The notes under the pieces are model-generated. The model did not search any database. It was not told the origin of the DNA and saw only the letters and a program-made list of their open reading frames with translations. Positions 52,701 through 61,065 of a stretch of DNA of 64,000 bases are shown here, piece by piece (within the stretch, counting starts at the first letter, position 1; each line of letters opens with the position of its first letter). The DNA is from Bacteroidaceae bacterium (lineage in GTDB: Bacteria; Bacteroidota; Bacteroidia; Bacteroidales; Bacteroidaceae). The position numbers and the translations under genes are program-made. The stretch covers positions 62,001 to 126,000 of the forward strand of contig JAFUYM010000038.1 of the NCBI GenBank assembly GCA_017470525.1, in the 5' to 3' direction.

Positions 52701-54890
52701 ATGGCTGCAAGACTTAGATTTAAGGTTGTAGATGAGGCGTTCAAGCGTGGTCCCGTCACAGTGGAACTGCCTAAAGAACGTCCGAGTGAGTATTTTGGCA
52801 AGTATGTCTTCAATAAGCAGAAGATGTACAAGTATCTTCCTGCCAAAGTGTATGCGAAGATGTGCGATGTCATTGATAACGGCGCACCTTTCGACCGCAC
52901 CATCGCCGATGCTGTAGCACAGGGCATCAAGACATGGGCAATCGAAAATGGCGTGACTCACTACACCCACTGGTTCCAGCCTCTCACAGAAGGCACAGCA
53001 CAAAAACACGACGGATTTGTAGAACACGACTGGAAAGGCGGCATGGTGGAAGAGTTTGAAGGCAAACTCCTCGTTCAGCAAGAACCCGATGCAAGTTCCT
53101 TCCCTTCGGGCGGCTTGCGCTCCACCTTTGAGGCGCGCGGTTACTCTGCTTGGGACCCCACATCACCTGTCTTTATTATTGGCGACACGCTGATGATTCC
53201 TACCGTCTTCATCTCCTACACCGGCGAGGCACTCGACTACAAAGTGCCGCTCAAGAGGGCGCTCCATGCTGTCGATAAGGCAGCCACGGCAGTGGCTCAG
53301 TACTTCAACCCCGAAGTGACCAAAGTGATTTCCAACCTCGGTTGGGAACAGGAGTACTTCCTTGTTGACGAATCGCTCTATGCCGCCCGTCCCGACCTCG
53401 TGATGACAGGTCGCACCCTGATGGGACACGACTCTGCCAAGAACCAGCAGATGGACGACCACTACTTTGGCTCCATCCCTGCACGTGTGGAGGAGTTTAT
53501 GAAGGACATCGAGATTCAGGCACTCGAACTGGGCATTCCTTGCAAGACTCGCCACAATGAGGTGGCACCCAACCAGTTTGAGTTGGCGCCTATCTTCGAG
53601 GAGACTAACCTTGCCGTTGACCACAACATGCTCATGATGAGCATCATGAAGCGGGTGGCTCGTAAGCACGGTTTCCGTTGCCTTTTGCACGAAAAGCCCT
53701 TCAAAGGCATCAACGGTTCGGGCAAGCACAACAACTGGTCACTCTCTACAGACACGGGCATCCTGCTGCATGCACCGGGCAAGACCCCGCTCGACAACCT
53801 GCGTTTCGTCACCTTCACAGTGGAGACGCTGAAGGCGGTTTATGACCACAACGGATTGTTGAAAGCCTCCATCATGAGTGCTACCAACGCTCATCGCCTG
53901 GGAGCGAATGAAGCACCTCCAGCCATCATTTCCTCCTTCCTCGGCAAAACCGTGACCGACTTGCTCGACCATGTGGAGAGGGCTGACGAAGACGCACTCA
54001 ATGTGGCTGGCAAGACAGCGTTCCAACTCGACCTGCCTTCCATCCCCGAACTGCTCATCGACAATACCGACCGCAACCGCACCTCACCGTTTGCCTTCAC
54101 GGGCAACCGCTTCGAGTTCCGCGCCGTGGGCAGTGAGGCAAACTGTGCCTCCGCTATGCTTACCCTCAACGCAGCCGTGGCTGAAGCCCTCATCGATTTC
54201 AAGGAGCGTGTGGATGCCCTCATTGCTAAAGGCGAAGCAAAAGAGGCTGCCATCCTGAAGGTGATACGCGAAGACATCAAATACATCAAGCCCATCATCT
54301 TCAACGGCAACGGTTACAGCGACGAGTGGAAAGCCGAGGCAGCCAAGCGCGGTCTCGATTGCGAGACTTCTGCACCGCTCATCTTCGACAACTATCTCAA
54401 GGATTCGTCTGTCAAGATGTTCGAGAAGACTCACGTCATGCAGAAGGCAGAACTGGAAGCCCGCAACGAAATCAAGTGGGAGACCTACACGAAGAAAATC
54501 CAGATAGAGTCACGCATCTTTGGCGACCTCTGCCTCAACCACATCATTCCTGTGGTCACCAAATACCAGTCGATGCTCATCGACAACGTACACAAGGTGC
54601 AAGGCATCTTTGCCGCTGAAAAGGCACACAAAATATCGAAGGAGAACCTCTATATCATCGAGAAAATCTCCGACCACGAGTCCTTCATTATCGAGAACGT
54701 GGAGAAAATGGTAGAGGCTCGCAAGGTGGCGAACCACATCGAGTCGGAGCGCGAGAAAGCCATTGCCTACCACGACACCGTGGCACCACTCCTTGAGGAA
54801 ATCCGCTACCACGTCGATAAACTTGAAACCATCGTTGATGACGAGGCATGGCCACTGCCCAAGTACCGTGAACTCCTCTTCATCCGATAA
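52701..54890 (+). CDS. glnA: Type III glutamine synthetase
   Basis: A 729-residue GSIII (GlnN-type) enzyme, ATP-dependent ammonium assimilation to glutamine. The N-terminal GSIII domain contains PSEYFGKYVFNKQKMYKYL, and the catalytic domain has DASSFPSGGLRSTFEARGY, TRHNEVAPNQFELAP, HEKPFKGINGSGKHNNWSL and NRTSPFAFTGNRFEFRAVGS, all diagnostic of the class. The length fits (usual ~730). It is monocistronic with its own promoter and terminator. Confidence 0.97.
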   Translation: MAARLRFKVVDEAFKRGPVTVELPKERPSEYFGKYVFNKQKMYKYLPAKVYAKMCDVIDNGAPFDRTIADAVAQGIKTWAIENGVTHYTHWFQPLTEGTAQKHDGFVEHDWKGGMVEEFEGKLLVQQEPDASSFPSGGLRSTFEARGYSAWDPTSPVFIIGDTLMIPTVFISYTGEALDYKVPLKRALHAVDKAATAVAQYFNPEVTKVISNLGWEQEYFLVDESLYAARPDLVMTGRTLMGHDSAKNQQMDDHYFGSIPARVEEFMKDIEIQALELGIPCKTRHNEVAPNQFELAPIFEETNLAVDHNMLMMSIMKRVARKHGFRCLLHEKPFKGINGSGKHNNWSLSTDTGILLHAPGKTPLDNLRFVTFTVETLKAVYDHNGLLKASIMSATNAHRLGANEAPPAIISSFLGKTVTDLLDHVERADEDALNVAGKTAFQLDLPSIPELLIDNTDRNRTSPFAFTGNRFEFRAVGSEANCASAMLTLNAAVAEALIDFKERVDALIAKGEAKEAAILKVIREDIKYIKPIIFNGNGYSDEWKAEAAKRGLDCETSAPLIFDNYLKDSSVKMFEKTHVMQKAELEARNEIKWETYTKKIQIESRIFGDLCLNHIIPVVTKYQSMLIDNVHKVQGIFAAEKAHKISKENLYIIEKISDHESFIIENVEKMVEARKVANHIESEREKAIAYHDTVAPLLEEIRYHVDKLETIVDDEAWPLPKYRELLFIR

Positions 54891-54931
54891 ACAAGCACAT
54901 CTATTTCTTTTGTTGGTTGTTATAAACAATG

Positions 54932-54965
54932 AAGGGAGCCGCTGCGAAGCGACTCCCTTTTTGCT
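54932..54965 (+). terminator. glnA terminator
   Basis: AAGGGAG-CGCT and AGCG-CTCCCTT form a stem with a GCGA loop and one mismatch, followed by a T run. Confidence 0.85.
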
Positions 54966-55166
54966 TGTTATATGAAATCATACGTTGTGCCCCTTAAAAC
55001 AAGATTTGTCGGAACAAATTATTTACAATTACTGCTAATTATCATTTTTCCCAACTGCCTTGGCGGTGAAAGAACAAAAAATCTTTGTGAGGTAGCCTCT
55101 TGCACTGTGGCGCAAGATAAACAAAAATTGACTATAATTAACGATAATTTATCCCGATAATCATTT

Positions 55167-55213
55167 TTTTTTATTGGGACTGGCTTGTCAGTCAAGATTT
55201 TTATGTATCTTTG
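55167..55213 (+). promoter_or_regulatory. Promoter of the structured leader, with conserved upstream block
   Basis: TATCTTTG (55206-55213) is a full -7 box. The 20-bp block 55167-55186 is identical to the one before lepA (21876-21895), with the same 19-bp gap to the -7 box. Confidence 0.7.
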
Positions 55214-55549
55214 CCACCAAATCTTGCTTGATGCACTTTTTCTGAGTGGTTGATGGCAAGAGCAGCCTTTGGCTGCAAGACATATTTAGGAAGCGCGTAC
55301 GCTTTATTTCCTGCTTGAGAAACTGGACACTTCTCATTTGGAAAGGGATTTTATGCACGCCGCATAGACGACCGTGTATAAAGGGAAAAGACGTCACCGC
55401 TCTCCTTCGATGGTATCATGTAAATGACTTTTGAGTCATACTACATATACATTGAAGGTGTGAGCTGTCATCTATTCTTCTTTATACAGGTCAGTCCAGT
55501 ACCTTCAAGCAGAGAATGGGCACTTTAGGCTCACACCTTTCTTTTTATG
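55214..55549 (+). ncRNA. Candidate structured RNA or riboregulator leader
   Basis: The region between a strong promoter and the next ORF folds into many local hairpins: TCTTGC/GCAAGA, GCAGCC-TTT-GGCTGC, AAGCG-CGTA-CGCTT, TGAGAA/TTCTCA and ATGAC/GTCAT. Its 3' end has two alternatives that share bases: TTGAAGGT (55452-55459) with ACCTTCAA (55501-55508), or GGTGTGAGC (55457-55465) with GCTCACACC (55529-55537) followed by a T tract. The second is an intrinsic terminator. It may be a cis-acting attenuator for the gene at 55626, or a stand-alone sRNA; a 6S-like RNA is possible because the 3' part is a long bulged hairpin. No known family is confirmed. Confidence 0.45.
55457..55549 (+). terminator. 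Terminator-type hairpin at the end of the leader
   Basis: A perfect 9-bp outer stem GGTGTGAGC/GCTCACACC closing a 63-nt bulged hairpin, followed by TTTCTTTTT. It is 77 bp upstream of the next start codon. Confidence 0.65.
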
Positions 55550-55625
55550 TTCATTCTGTAAATTCAAACCCTTTTCCAAATCAGGTATCGTCGAGCCTTC
55601 GATGCCACAAAAAGATGGCATGATC

Positions 55626-57167
55626 ATGAAGAAAACCGTTTTTTTATTCATGCTTGGCATCGCCCTGTCTGTTGGCGATGTGCAGGCGCAAGGCATTTTA
55701 GGCAAATTGAAGAATGCCGCCGACAAAGTCGCTAAAACCATAGACAAAGGAAAGAATGCTGTTTCTGGTGAAGATACTTCTTCATCGGGAACTCAAACAT
55801 TGCCGGAGAAAGACCATCCCAAGCCTAAAGGTCAGAAAAGCAATCTCTATGAATTGATGCGAGCCGTGAACCGTCCAGAAATGGTGAATAACATAAATAG
55901 CAAATTTGCAAACTTCAAGAAAACAGCCAACACCAAGGTCGTAACGTTGGATGGTCTAAATCGCCTGAAGTTAGGATATTATTTTGATAATCGTGCTATT
56001 GTCGCAACAGAGAAAAATGGTACTTATTGTTTTGATGAGCGAGGAAACGTGATGAAATACTGGGACAAAAATGAAGATCCGCAGAGAAGAAATTTACTTG
56101 GTAATTTGTATATTAAATTCTCCTCCAATCGTCTCATCAACATGACGAATATATCGGGCGAAGCCATCATCTATGATCAGAATTTCAATGTGGTCAAGAA
56201 AATTCCAGACGTTTCATCTGCAAGTGATTACGAGGATGGTGTGGCAATTGTTGTTACCAAAAAAATTCATTCAAATACTTCAGTAGTGTCAAACTACAAT
56301 CACTATGTAGATATAAATGGTAATTTTATTTTTACGGAATTGACAAATCCTATTGATGCCTGTAGAATGACGTTGAAGACTTCTCATATTCGTTCTATGC
56401 ATGATGGTTTGGCAGCCTTTTGTGTTCCATTGGGCAATTATAATGTGGCCCCTTGGGGTTTTCGTGATTCAAAAGGTAAAGTTGTCATTTTAGCCCAATA
56501 CAATGAGGTTCAGGATTTCAGCAATGGATTGGCTGCTGTTTGTACAGATGGGAAGTGGGGATTTATTGATACAAAAGGCAATATGGTAATTCCGCAACGT
56601 TATTCTGTTGAACCTTCGAAGTTTGACGATTGTGGTATGGCACTGGTTGTGAATCGAGAAGGGAAATATATGTTCATTGACAAGACTGGAAATGTTGTCA
56701 GCAAAGAATACGACCGCATCACTCCTTTCTGCAATGGCAAGGCACTCTGTGCGATGGACAACGGAACTAACAGTTCAGATGATGACTACACGGTCATGTT
56801 GGATAGTAAATTCAATGTCGTTTCCATCATTTCTGATGGCATGTTGGTATTTCCCAATAAAACGACTTGCATGCAATTTTATGGAAAGAGCACTCTTAGT
56901 ACCGATAACGAGAAGTATTCTAAATATGTGGATGGTGATGAGCGGATAGGTAGTCCATTTATCCATGATGGTCACTTCTATCTACATATAGATGGTTGTG
57001 GTTATTGTCTTCTTTCCGAGACGGGTGATGTGATGATGGCAGGATTGGCTGGCCCATTCATAAATGGCATTGCCCCAGTCTATGATAATGAATTTCATCC
57101 CAAGAACGTAGGCTACGTGAATACGAAGGGTGAATGGGTTATCAAGTTTGAATTGAGTGAATTTTAA
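55626..57167 (+). CDS. Exported WG-repeat protein
   Basis: A 513-residue protein with signal peptide MKKTVFLFMLGIALSVGDVQAQ, a short helical segment with a low-complexity linker (about 25-80), then WG-type beta repeats, for instance APWGFRDSKGKVVILAQYNEVQDF, GKWGFIDTKGNMVIPQRYSVEPSKF and GKYMFIDKTGNVVSKEYDRITPF, and a last repeat near the C-terminus (NVGYVNTKGEWVIKF). WG repeats have no single known function. The start is placed at the signal peptide. It heads a run of four exported proteins. Confidence 0.85.
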   Translation: MKKTVFLFMLGIALSVGDVQAQGILGKLKNAADKVAKTIDKGKNAVSGEDTSSSGTQTLPEKDHPKPKGQKSNLYELMRAVNRPEMVNNINSKFANFKKTANTKVVTLDGLNRLKLGYYFDNRAIVATEKNGTYCFDERGNVMKYWDKNEDPQRRNLLGNLYIKFSSNRLINMTNISGEAIIYDQNFNVVKKIPDVSSASDYEDGVAIVVTKKIHSNTSVVSNYNHYVDINGNFIFTELTNPIDACRMTLKTSHIRSMHDGLAAFCVPLGNYNVAPWGFRDSKGKVVILAQYNEVQDFSNGLAAVCTDGKWGFIDTKGNMVIPQRYSVEPSKFDDCGMALVVNREGKYMFIDKTGNVVSKEYDRITPFCNGKALCAMDNGTNSSDDDYTVMLDSKFNVVSIISDGMLVFPNKTTCMQFYGKSTLSTDNEKYSKYVDGDERIGSPFIHDGHFYLHIDGCGYCLLSETGDVMMAGLAGPFINGIAPVYDNEFHPKNVGYVNTKGEWVIKFELSEF

Positions 57168-57211
57168 TCAGTTTTTATTATACATTATTAATAATTAAAA
57201 AAGTCAAGAAC

Positions 57212-58135
57212 ATGAAAAAGATTCTTTTTGTGCTGGCTGCTGCGAGTATGACAATGGCAGCCCAAGCGAAAATTCTGAGAGTAAGCAATGTGGCTGGAAG
57301 TTCTGCTCCGTACACAAGTGTCAAAGATGCCATAGGGGTAGCCGAAGAAGGAGACACCATTATGTTGGATGGGTCTGCAACTAATTATGGCAATGTGGAG
57401 ATTTCAAAGCGCGTAGTTCTGATAGGACCAGGTTATCTGTTGGGGGAAAATGGAATCGTTGATGAAGCGGCACCAAGTGCTGTAATTTCAAATCTGACGG
57501 TTACAAAGAATGCCCCTAACACGGTGATTAAGGGGATAAAAATCATCAGTGGTGCCACTATCAACGGTCCTAAGACAATCGTTACTAGGTGTATGTTTAC
57601 CGGCGACTTAAACTTAGGTGCCGTGAACACAATAGTTCATCAAAACTTTTTCTACAAGGCTCGGGTCGGAACAACGCAATTCTATTTGGATGACTATAAC
57701 ATGCAGATAACCAATAATATCATTTATGGTGGTATCATTCGCAGTATAGGAGGAAGTTATATCGCTTACAATACCATTATCTTTGAGAATACAGAAAATG
57801 CAGCATTCTCTAATATTATTACTTCTGCAATAGAACATAACATCATGCCAAATGGAGAAGTTAGTGGTAATGGTTGGAACGATACAAGTAGCAATAACTT
57901 CTCCGACAATTTAGAATACAAAGGATTCGTGTATAAAGATATCTCAACAGACATGGATGTACAATCAGCGTCTGCAAAAATTTCGGAAGATAAGTATGGT
58001 GCTTTCGCTGGTGAGGATCCTTATGTTCTTTCGGGTGTGCCATCAGGCCCCGTTATCCAAGACTTAGTGGTACCTGCTTCAGTTGAGAAAGGCAGTACAA
58101 TGAGTGTTACCGTTAAAGTGGGAGTGGTAAAATGA
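57212..58135 (+). CDS. Exported beta-helix-like hypothetical protein
   Basis: A 307-residue protein with signal peptide MKKILFVLAAASMTMAAQA. The mature part has short regular repeats rich in Asn/Ile/Gly (VIKGIKIISGATINGPKTIVTRC, VNTIVHQNFFYKA, NMQITNNIIYGGII, SYIAYNTIIFENTENAAFSNII) typical of right-handed parallel beta-helix folds. No catalytic motif is visible. The last 4 bp overlap the start of the next gene (ATGA), so the pair is translationally coupled. Confidence 0.75.
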   Translation: MKKILFVLAAASMTMAAQAKILRVSNVAGSSAPYTSVKDAIGVAEEGDTIMLDGSATNYGNVEISKRVVLIGPGYLLGENGIVDEAAPSAVISNLTVTKNAPNTVIKGIKIISGATINGPKTIVTRCMFTGDLNLGAVNTIVHQNFFYKARVGTTQFYLDDYNMQITNNIIYGGIIRSIGGSYIAYNTIIFENTENAAFSNIITSAIEHNIMPNGEVSGNGWNDTSSNNFSDNLEYKGFVYKDISTDMDVQSASAKISEDKYGAFAGEDPYVLSGVPSGPVIQDLVVPASVEKGSTMSVTVKVGVVK

Positions 58136-59370
58136 AAACATTAAGAATCTTCACATTGGGTGTGGCTGCCATCAGTGTCATGATGGCATTGGCGCAGTCA
58201 CCTGAACAGGTGGAGTATTTCTTGGACACTGACCCTGGTTATGGTTTGGGCAAGGTTGTCAGCAACATTCAGGTGGGTGACAATCGACTGACTTTTGATG
58301 TCAGCGATGTGCCCGATGGTGCGCATGTGCTCTATGTGCGTAGCCAAGATGACCAAGGCGTGTGGTCTGCCACGATGAGCCGACCGCTCTTTATCGACCG
58401 TTTGCAGGACATCGTGTATATGGAATACTTCTTCGATGGCAACGACCCTGGCATAGGAAAGGCTATTAGTGTCGCACTGCCCGAGCAGGACTATAAGGCT
58501 CATCTTGACTTCTCCTTCTCGCCCGACATCTCCGCGTTGGATTTGGGTGAGCATGAAATCTCCGTCCGTGCAAGGGACGCTTTCGATGTGTGGACAGACA
58601 TGATGAGTGGCAAGTTTACAATTGTGGAGGCGAATGTACCTGAACCACCCGCTCCTGCTGTCGGTGACCTTGCCCGTTTGGAATACTTCTTCGATATCGA
58701 CCCAGGCTATGGTATGGGAAAGCCTCTGCTGAACCCCTGCACAGGCACCAATATCTATCAGATGTCATTTGAAGATGTTGAGGCTGGTGCCCATGTGCTC
58801 TATCTCCGTGCCCAAGACGAGAACGGTGTGTGGTCTTCTACACTTTCTCGTCCACTCTATGTGTTGAATCCATCGGATGGAAAGATTGTGGCGTTGGAAT
58901 ACTTCTTCGACGATACTGACCCGGGCGAAGGTAAGGCTGTGGCAGTCACTCTGCCAAGCAATCTTGCCGAACCGTTCACTTTCGATGTGAAAACAGAAGG
59001 TTTGACGGTAGGTGACCATCAGTTCAATCTCCGTGCGCAAGCCGACACAGGTAAGTGGTCTGTGGTGAGCAGTGAATCATTTGAATTGACTGAATCCGAC
59101 GGCATTGCCAATGTGACATGGACATTCCCCATCAGTGTCAAGATGCAGGATGGTGTTGGTCTGCTCGTCTGTGGAGACAATGTAGCCCGTGGCAATTGCC
59201 AAATTGAAGTGTTCTCCGTGTCTGGTGTGTTGCTTGCATCTACATTGTGGAGGGCTTCTGATCCGCAGTTATCTGTTCCATTATCAGTGCCATCTGGCAG
59301 TGTTCTCATTGTGAAAGTGACCGATGTGGATAATGGTAAGCAGGTGGTGAAGCGACTTGTGGGTCGTTGA
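58132..59370 (+). CDS. Exported protein with four EYFFDxDPGxG repeats
   Basis: A 412-residue protein with signal peptide ending MALAQ. Four repeats of about 80 residues begin near residues 27, 97, 183 and 256, each opening with EYF(F/L)D-x-x-DPG-x-G and closing with H-x-x-x-(V/L)RA-x-D/Q-x-x-G-x-WS. A final ~75-residue segment (FPISVKMQDGVGLLVCGDN ... KVTDVDNGKQVVKRLVGR) resembles a C-terminal secretion/sorting domain. Such repeats occur in Bacteroidetes surface proteins of unknown role. It overlaps the beta-helix gene by 4 bp, which implies joint function. Confidence 0.75.
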   Translation: MKTLRIFTLGVAAISVMMALAQSPEQVEYFLDTDPGYGLGKVVSNIQVGDNRLTFDVSDVPDGAHVLYVRSQDDQGVWSATMSRPLFIDRLQDIVYMEYFFDGNDPGIGKAISVALPEQDYKAHLDFSFSPDISALDLGEHEISVRARDAFDVWTDMMSGKFTIVEANVPEPPAPAVGDLARLEYFFDIDPGYGMGKPLLNPCTGTNIYQMSFEDVEAGAHVLYLRAQDENGVWSSTLSRPLYVLNPSDGKIVALEYFFDDTDPGEGKAVAVTLPSNLAEPFTFDVKTEGLTVGDHQFNLRAQADTGKWSVVSSESFELTESDGIANVTWTFPISVKMQDGVGLLVCGDNVARGNCQIEVFSVSGVLLASTLWRASDPQLSVPLSVPSGSVLIVKVTDVDNGKQVVKRLVGR

Positions 59371-59415
59371 TGAATAGCCTAAAACAGACACAAAAACATA
59401 AGAACAAAGATGCTT

Positions 59416-59464
59416 AAAGAGCCTCGAAATCGACGTGGGGCACATCGTTTTTGAGGCTCTTTTT
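59416..59464 (+). terminator. Terminator of the repeat-protein transcript
   Basis: AAAGAGCCTC (59416-59425) pairs with GAGGCTCTTT (59453 on), with further pairing inside, followed by T residues. Confidence 0.75.
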
Positions 59465-59517
59465 CATCAATTGAGACTTTTTTGTACGAGTTAAACTTGA
59501 GTAAATACTTTTTTCGA

Positions 59518-60294
59518 ATGAAAACAATTGTATTAAGGACTTGGATTTTCACGGCTTTAGTATGGCTGGCAAGCACCGTCACACTAAAGGCTGGTACCGT
59601 TGAGGTGTTGGGAATTAAAATCAGCAATCTCGGAATGGGTGGGCGTATGATTCGTTTTGGTGACGATGGCATCTTTCTTGATGATGCAGGAATGCATCTT
59701 GAGGGCGTGGTCAACTTGAAAATTACGGGTTTTGCTGGGCAACGGTTGGTCTGTGCATTGGAACCTCTCAATGCCCAAGGTGAGGAACAGGCAGACCGTA
59801 TGGGTGCATGTGTGAATTTGACGGGAATCAATGTGGCGAATAATCAGCAAACGGTGAATCTGCCTGTTTCGATTCCATACACATGGTTGGATTTGGGAAA
59901 CGAACGGAGTACGTTTTCTTTTAGAGTGATCATATTGGATTCGTCTGTGCAGGCTGTAGCCAAGAAGACGGTTAACGTTGCTGCTACATCTATTGAAATT
60001 GATCGCGATAACTTGCCAAACAAATTGATGGGCGACATTTTGGGAGGTGGAAATAGTGGTGGTGGCGGTTTGGATATAGGTGGCTTGCTTGGCGGCTTGT
60101 TGGGTGGTCCTTCTGCTACAGCGGAACACACTTGTGGTGCGTGTGATGGTACAGGTCTTTGTCCTGACTGTTATGGCGATGCTTTTTTTGACCCTTCATC
60201 GTGTCGCCGATGTAGTCGTGACCCTGGCATTTGCCGTCGTTGTAAAGGGACGATGACTGAAACTGAAAGTATTGATATTAATGGGTATTATTAG
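59518..60294 (+). CDS. Exported protein with DnaJ-like cysteine motif at its C-terminus
   Basis: A 258-residue protein with signal peptide MKTIVLRTWIFTALVWLASTVTLKA. The middle is a beta-sandwich-like domain (about 30-165), followed by a Gly-rich linker (GGGNSGGGGLDIGGLLGGLLGG) and a C-terminal cysteine cluster at about 207-245: CGACDGTGLC, CYGD, CRRCSRD, CRRCKG, resembling the CxxCxGxG zinc finger of DnaJ. Such clusters are usually cytoplasmic, so their presence on an exported protein is unusual. It follows the terminator of the previous gene, so it may be transcribed separately. Confidence 0.75.
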   Translation: MKTIVLRTWIFTALVWLASTVTLKAGTVEVLGIKISNLGMGGRMIRFGDDGIFLDDAGMHLEGVVNLKITGFAGQRLVCALEPLNAQGEEQADRMGACVNLTGINVANNQQTVNLPVSIPYTWLDLGNERSTFSFRVIILDSSVQAVAKKTVNVAATSIEIDRDNLPNKLMGDILGGGNSGGGGLDIGGLLGGLLGGPSATAEHTCGACDGTGLCPDCYGDAFFDPSSCRRCSRDPGICRRCKGTMTETESIDINGYY

Positions 60295-60339
60295 TTCTGT
60301 TTTATGACTTATAAAGAGAGCCACATAAAACAAAATGAA

Positions 60340-60419
60340 GGTGTGCTCTCAAAACCTCAAAACCGACCTCGTCGACATCGGTGTGCTGATGTCGACGAGG
60401 TCGGTTTTGAGGTTTTGAG
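60340..60419. repeat. 32-bp perfect hairpin with duplicated 8-mer
   Basis: Arms 60348-60379 and 60388-60419 are perfectly complementary over 32 bp. The 8-nt loop GGTGTGCT is identical to the 8 bases just left of the left arm (60340-60347). It lies between two convergent genes but is not followed by a T run on either strand. Confidence 0.9.
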
Positions 60420-60465
60420 GATATGAATCCGCTTTATCTGACATACCCTCATTCATTTTTGTCTG

Positions 60466-61050
60466 TTATAGCCCATCCTGTACGAAGTGGCTCTCTTCGG
60501 TCTGCCAATGGAAGGTGTTGGTGAACACTTGCGGCTCCAAGGGTTTGTCGCTGCCGTCGGTGCGGAGCCTGAAGGGGTTCTGGCTGGTGACGGTCAACTG
60601 GTTGGTGGTAGGGTTGATGGTGATGCGACGGAATTGGTCGGTCGGAGGCAGGGAGAAATGGGTGAGGAGGGGAAGCGGCTGCCAATTGGTGTCGTAGAAC
60701 TCGACGGAGGAGTCGGCAAGGCTGTCGCACAAGACGGTGCTGATGACCATGATGATGGGGGCACCTTCTTGGGTGGGAAGCATTTTCAGTTCTTTCTCAG
60801 AACTTTTCGACACGGCGATGTGTGCATAGTCGTCGGTCAGTTCCTTCATTTCCGACAGGGTGCGGAAGTGGTTGCGTGTCTGCATGGGCTTGCCGTTCTT
60901 CTGGTTATCAACCATCTCTAGGCGGTTGTATTCGGAAAGGGAAGGGCACACTTCCTGTGGCATTTTGAGGAAGAGGTCCTTGAGCGACTGCGCATGGGTG
61001 GTTTCACTCAGAATGCACAGAAAGTACAGAAATATTAAAATGGTTTTCAT
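60466..61050 (-). CDS. DUF3256-like exported protein
   Basis: A 194-residue protein with signal peptide MKTILIFLYFLCILSETTHAQ and the DUF3256-like pattern LKDLFLKMPQEVCPSLSEYNRLEMVDNQKNG ... TLSEMKELTDDYAHIAVSKSSEKELKMLP ... VLCDSLADSSVEFYDTNWQPL. The family is restricted to Bacteroidetes and has no known function. It is downstream of the ABC permease with a 15-bp gap, so it may be in that operon. Confidence 0.75.
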   Translation of the reverse strand: MKTILIFLYFLCILSETTHAQSLKDLFLKMPQEVCPSLSEYNRLEMVDNQKNGKPMQTRNHFRTLSEMKELTDDYAHIAVSKSSEKELKMLPTQEGAPIIMVISTVLCDSLADSSVEFYDTNWQPLPLLTHFSLPPTDQFRRITINPTTNQLTVTSQNPFRLRTDGSDKPLEPQVFTNTFHWQTEESHFVQDGL

Positions 61051-61065
61051 ATTGTCAATGATGAG

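Larger units (their letters stand above)
54891..55625. other. 735-bp intergenic region: terminator, promoter, structured leader
   Basis: The glnA terminator (54932-54965), about 200 bp of AT-rich sequence with no supported gene (a 62-residue frame at 54972-55160 has no features of a gene), the promoter at 55167-55213 and a hairpin-rich leader at 55214-55549 ending 77 bp before the next gene. Confidence 0.65.

Noticed and set aside
54972-55160. 62-residue open frame after glnA
   Set aside because: It overlaps AT-rich intergenic sequence next to a promoter and has no recognisable feature of a gene.
55214-55549. tmRNA, RNase P RNA or SRP RNA
   Set aside because: No GAGGAAAGTCC-like RNase P core, no tag peptide or tRNA-like ends, and no SRP helix-8 tetraloop with correct pairing.
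60348-60419. Ordinary bidirectional terminator
   Set aside because: The stem is far longer than normal and no T run follows on either strand, although a termination role between the convergent genes cannot be excluded.
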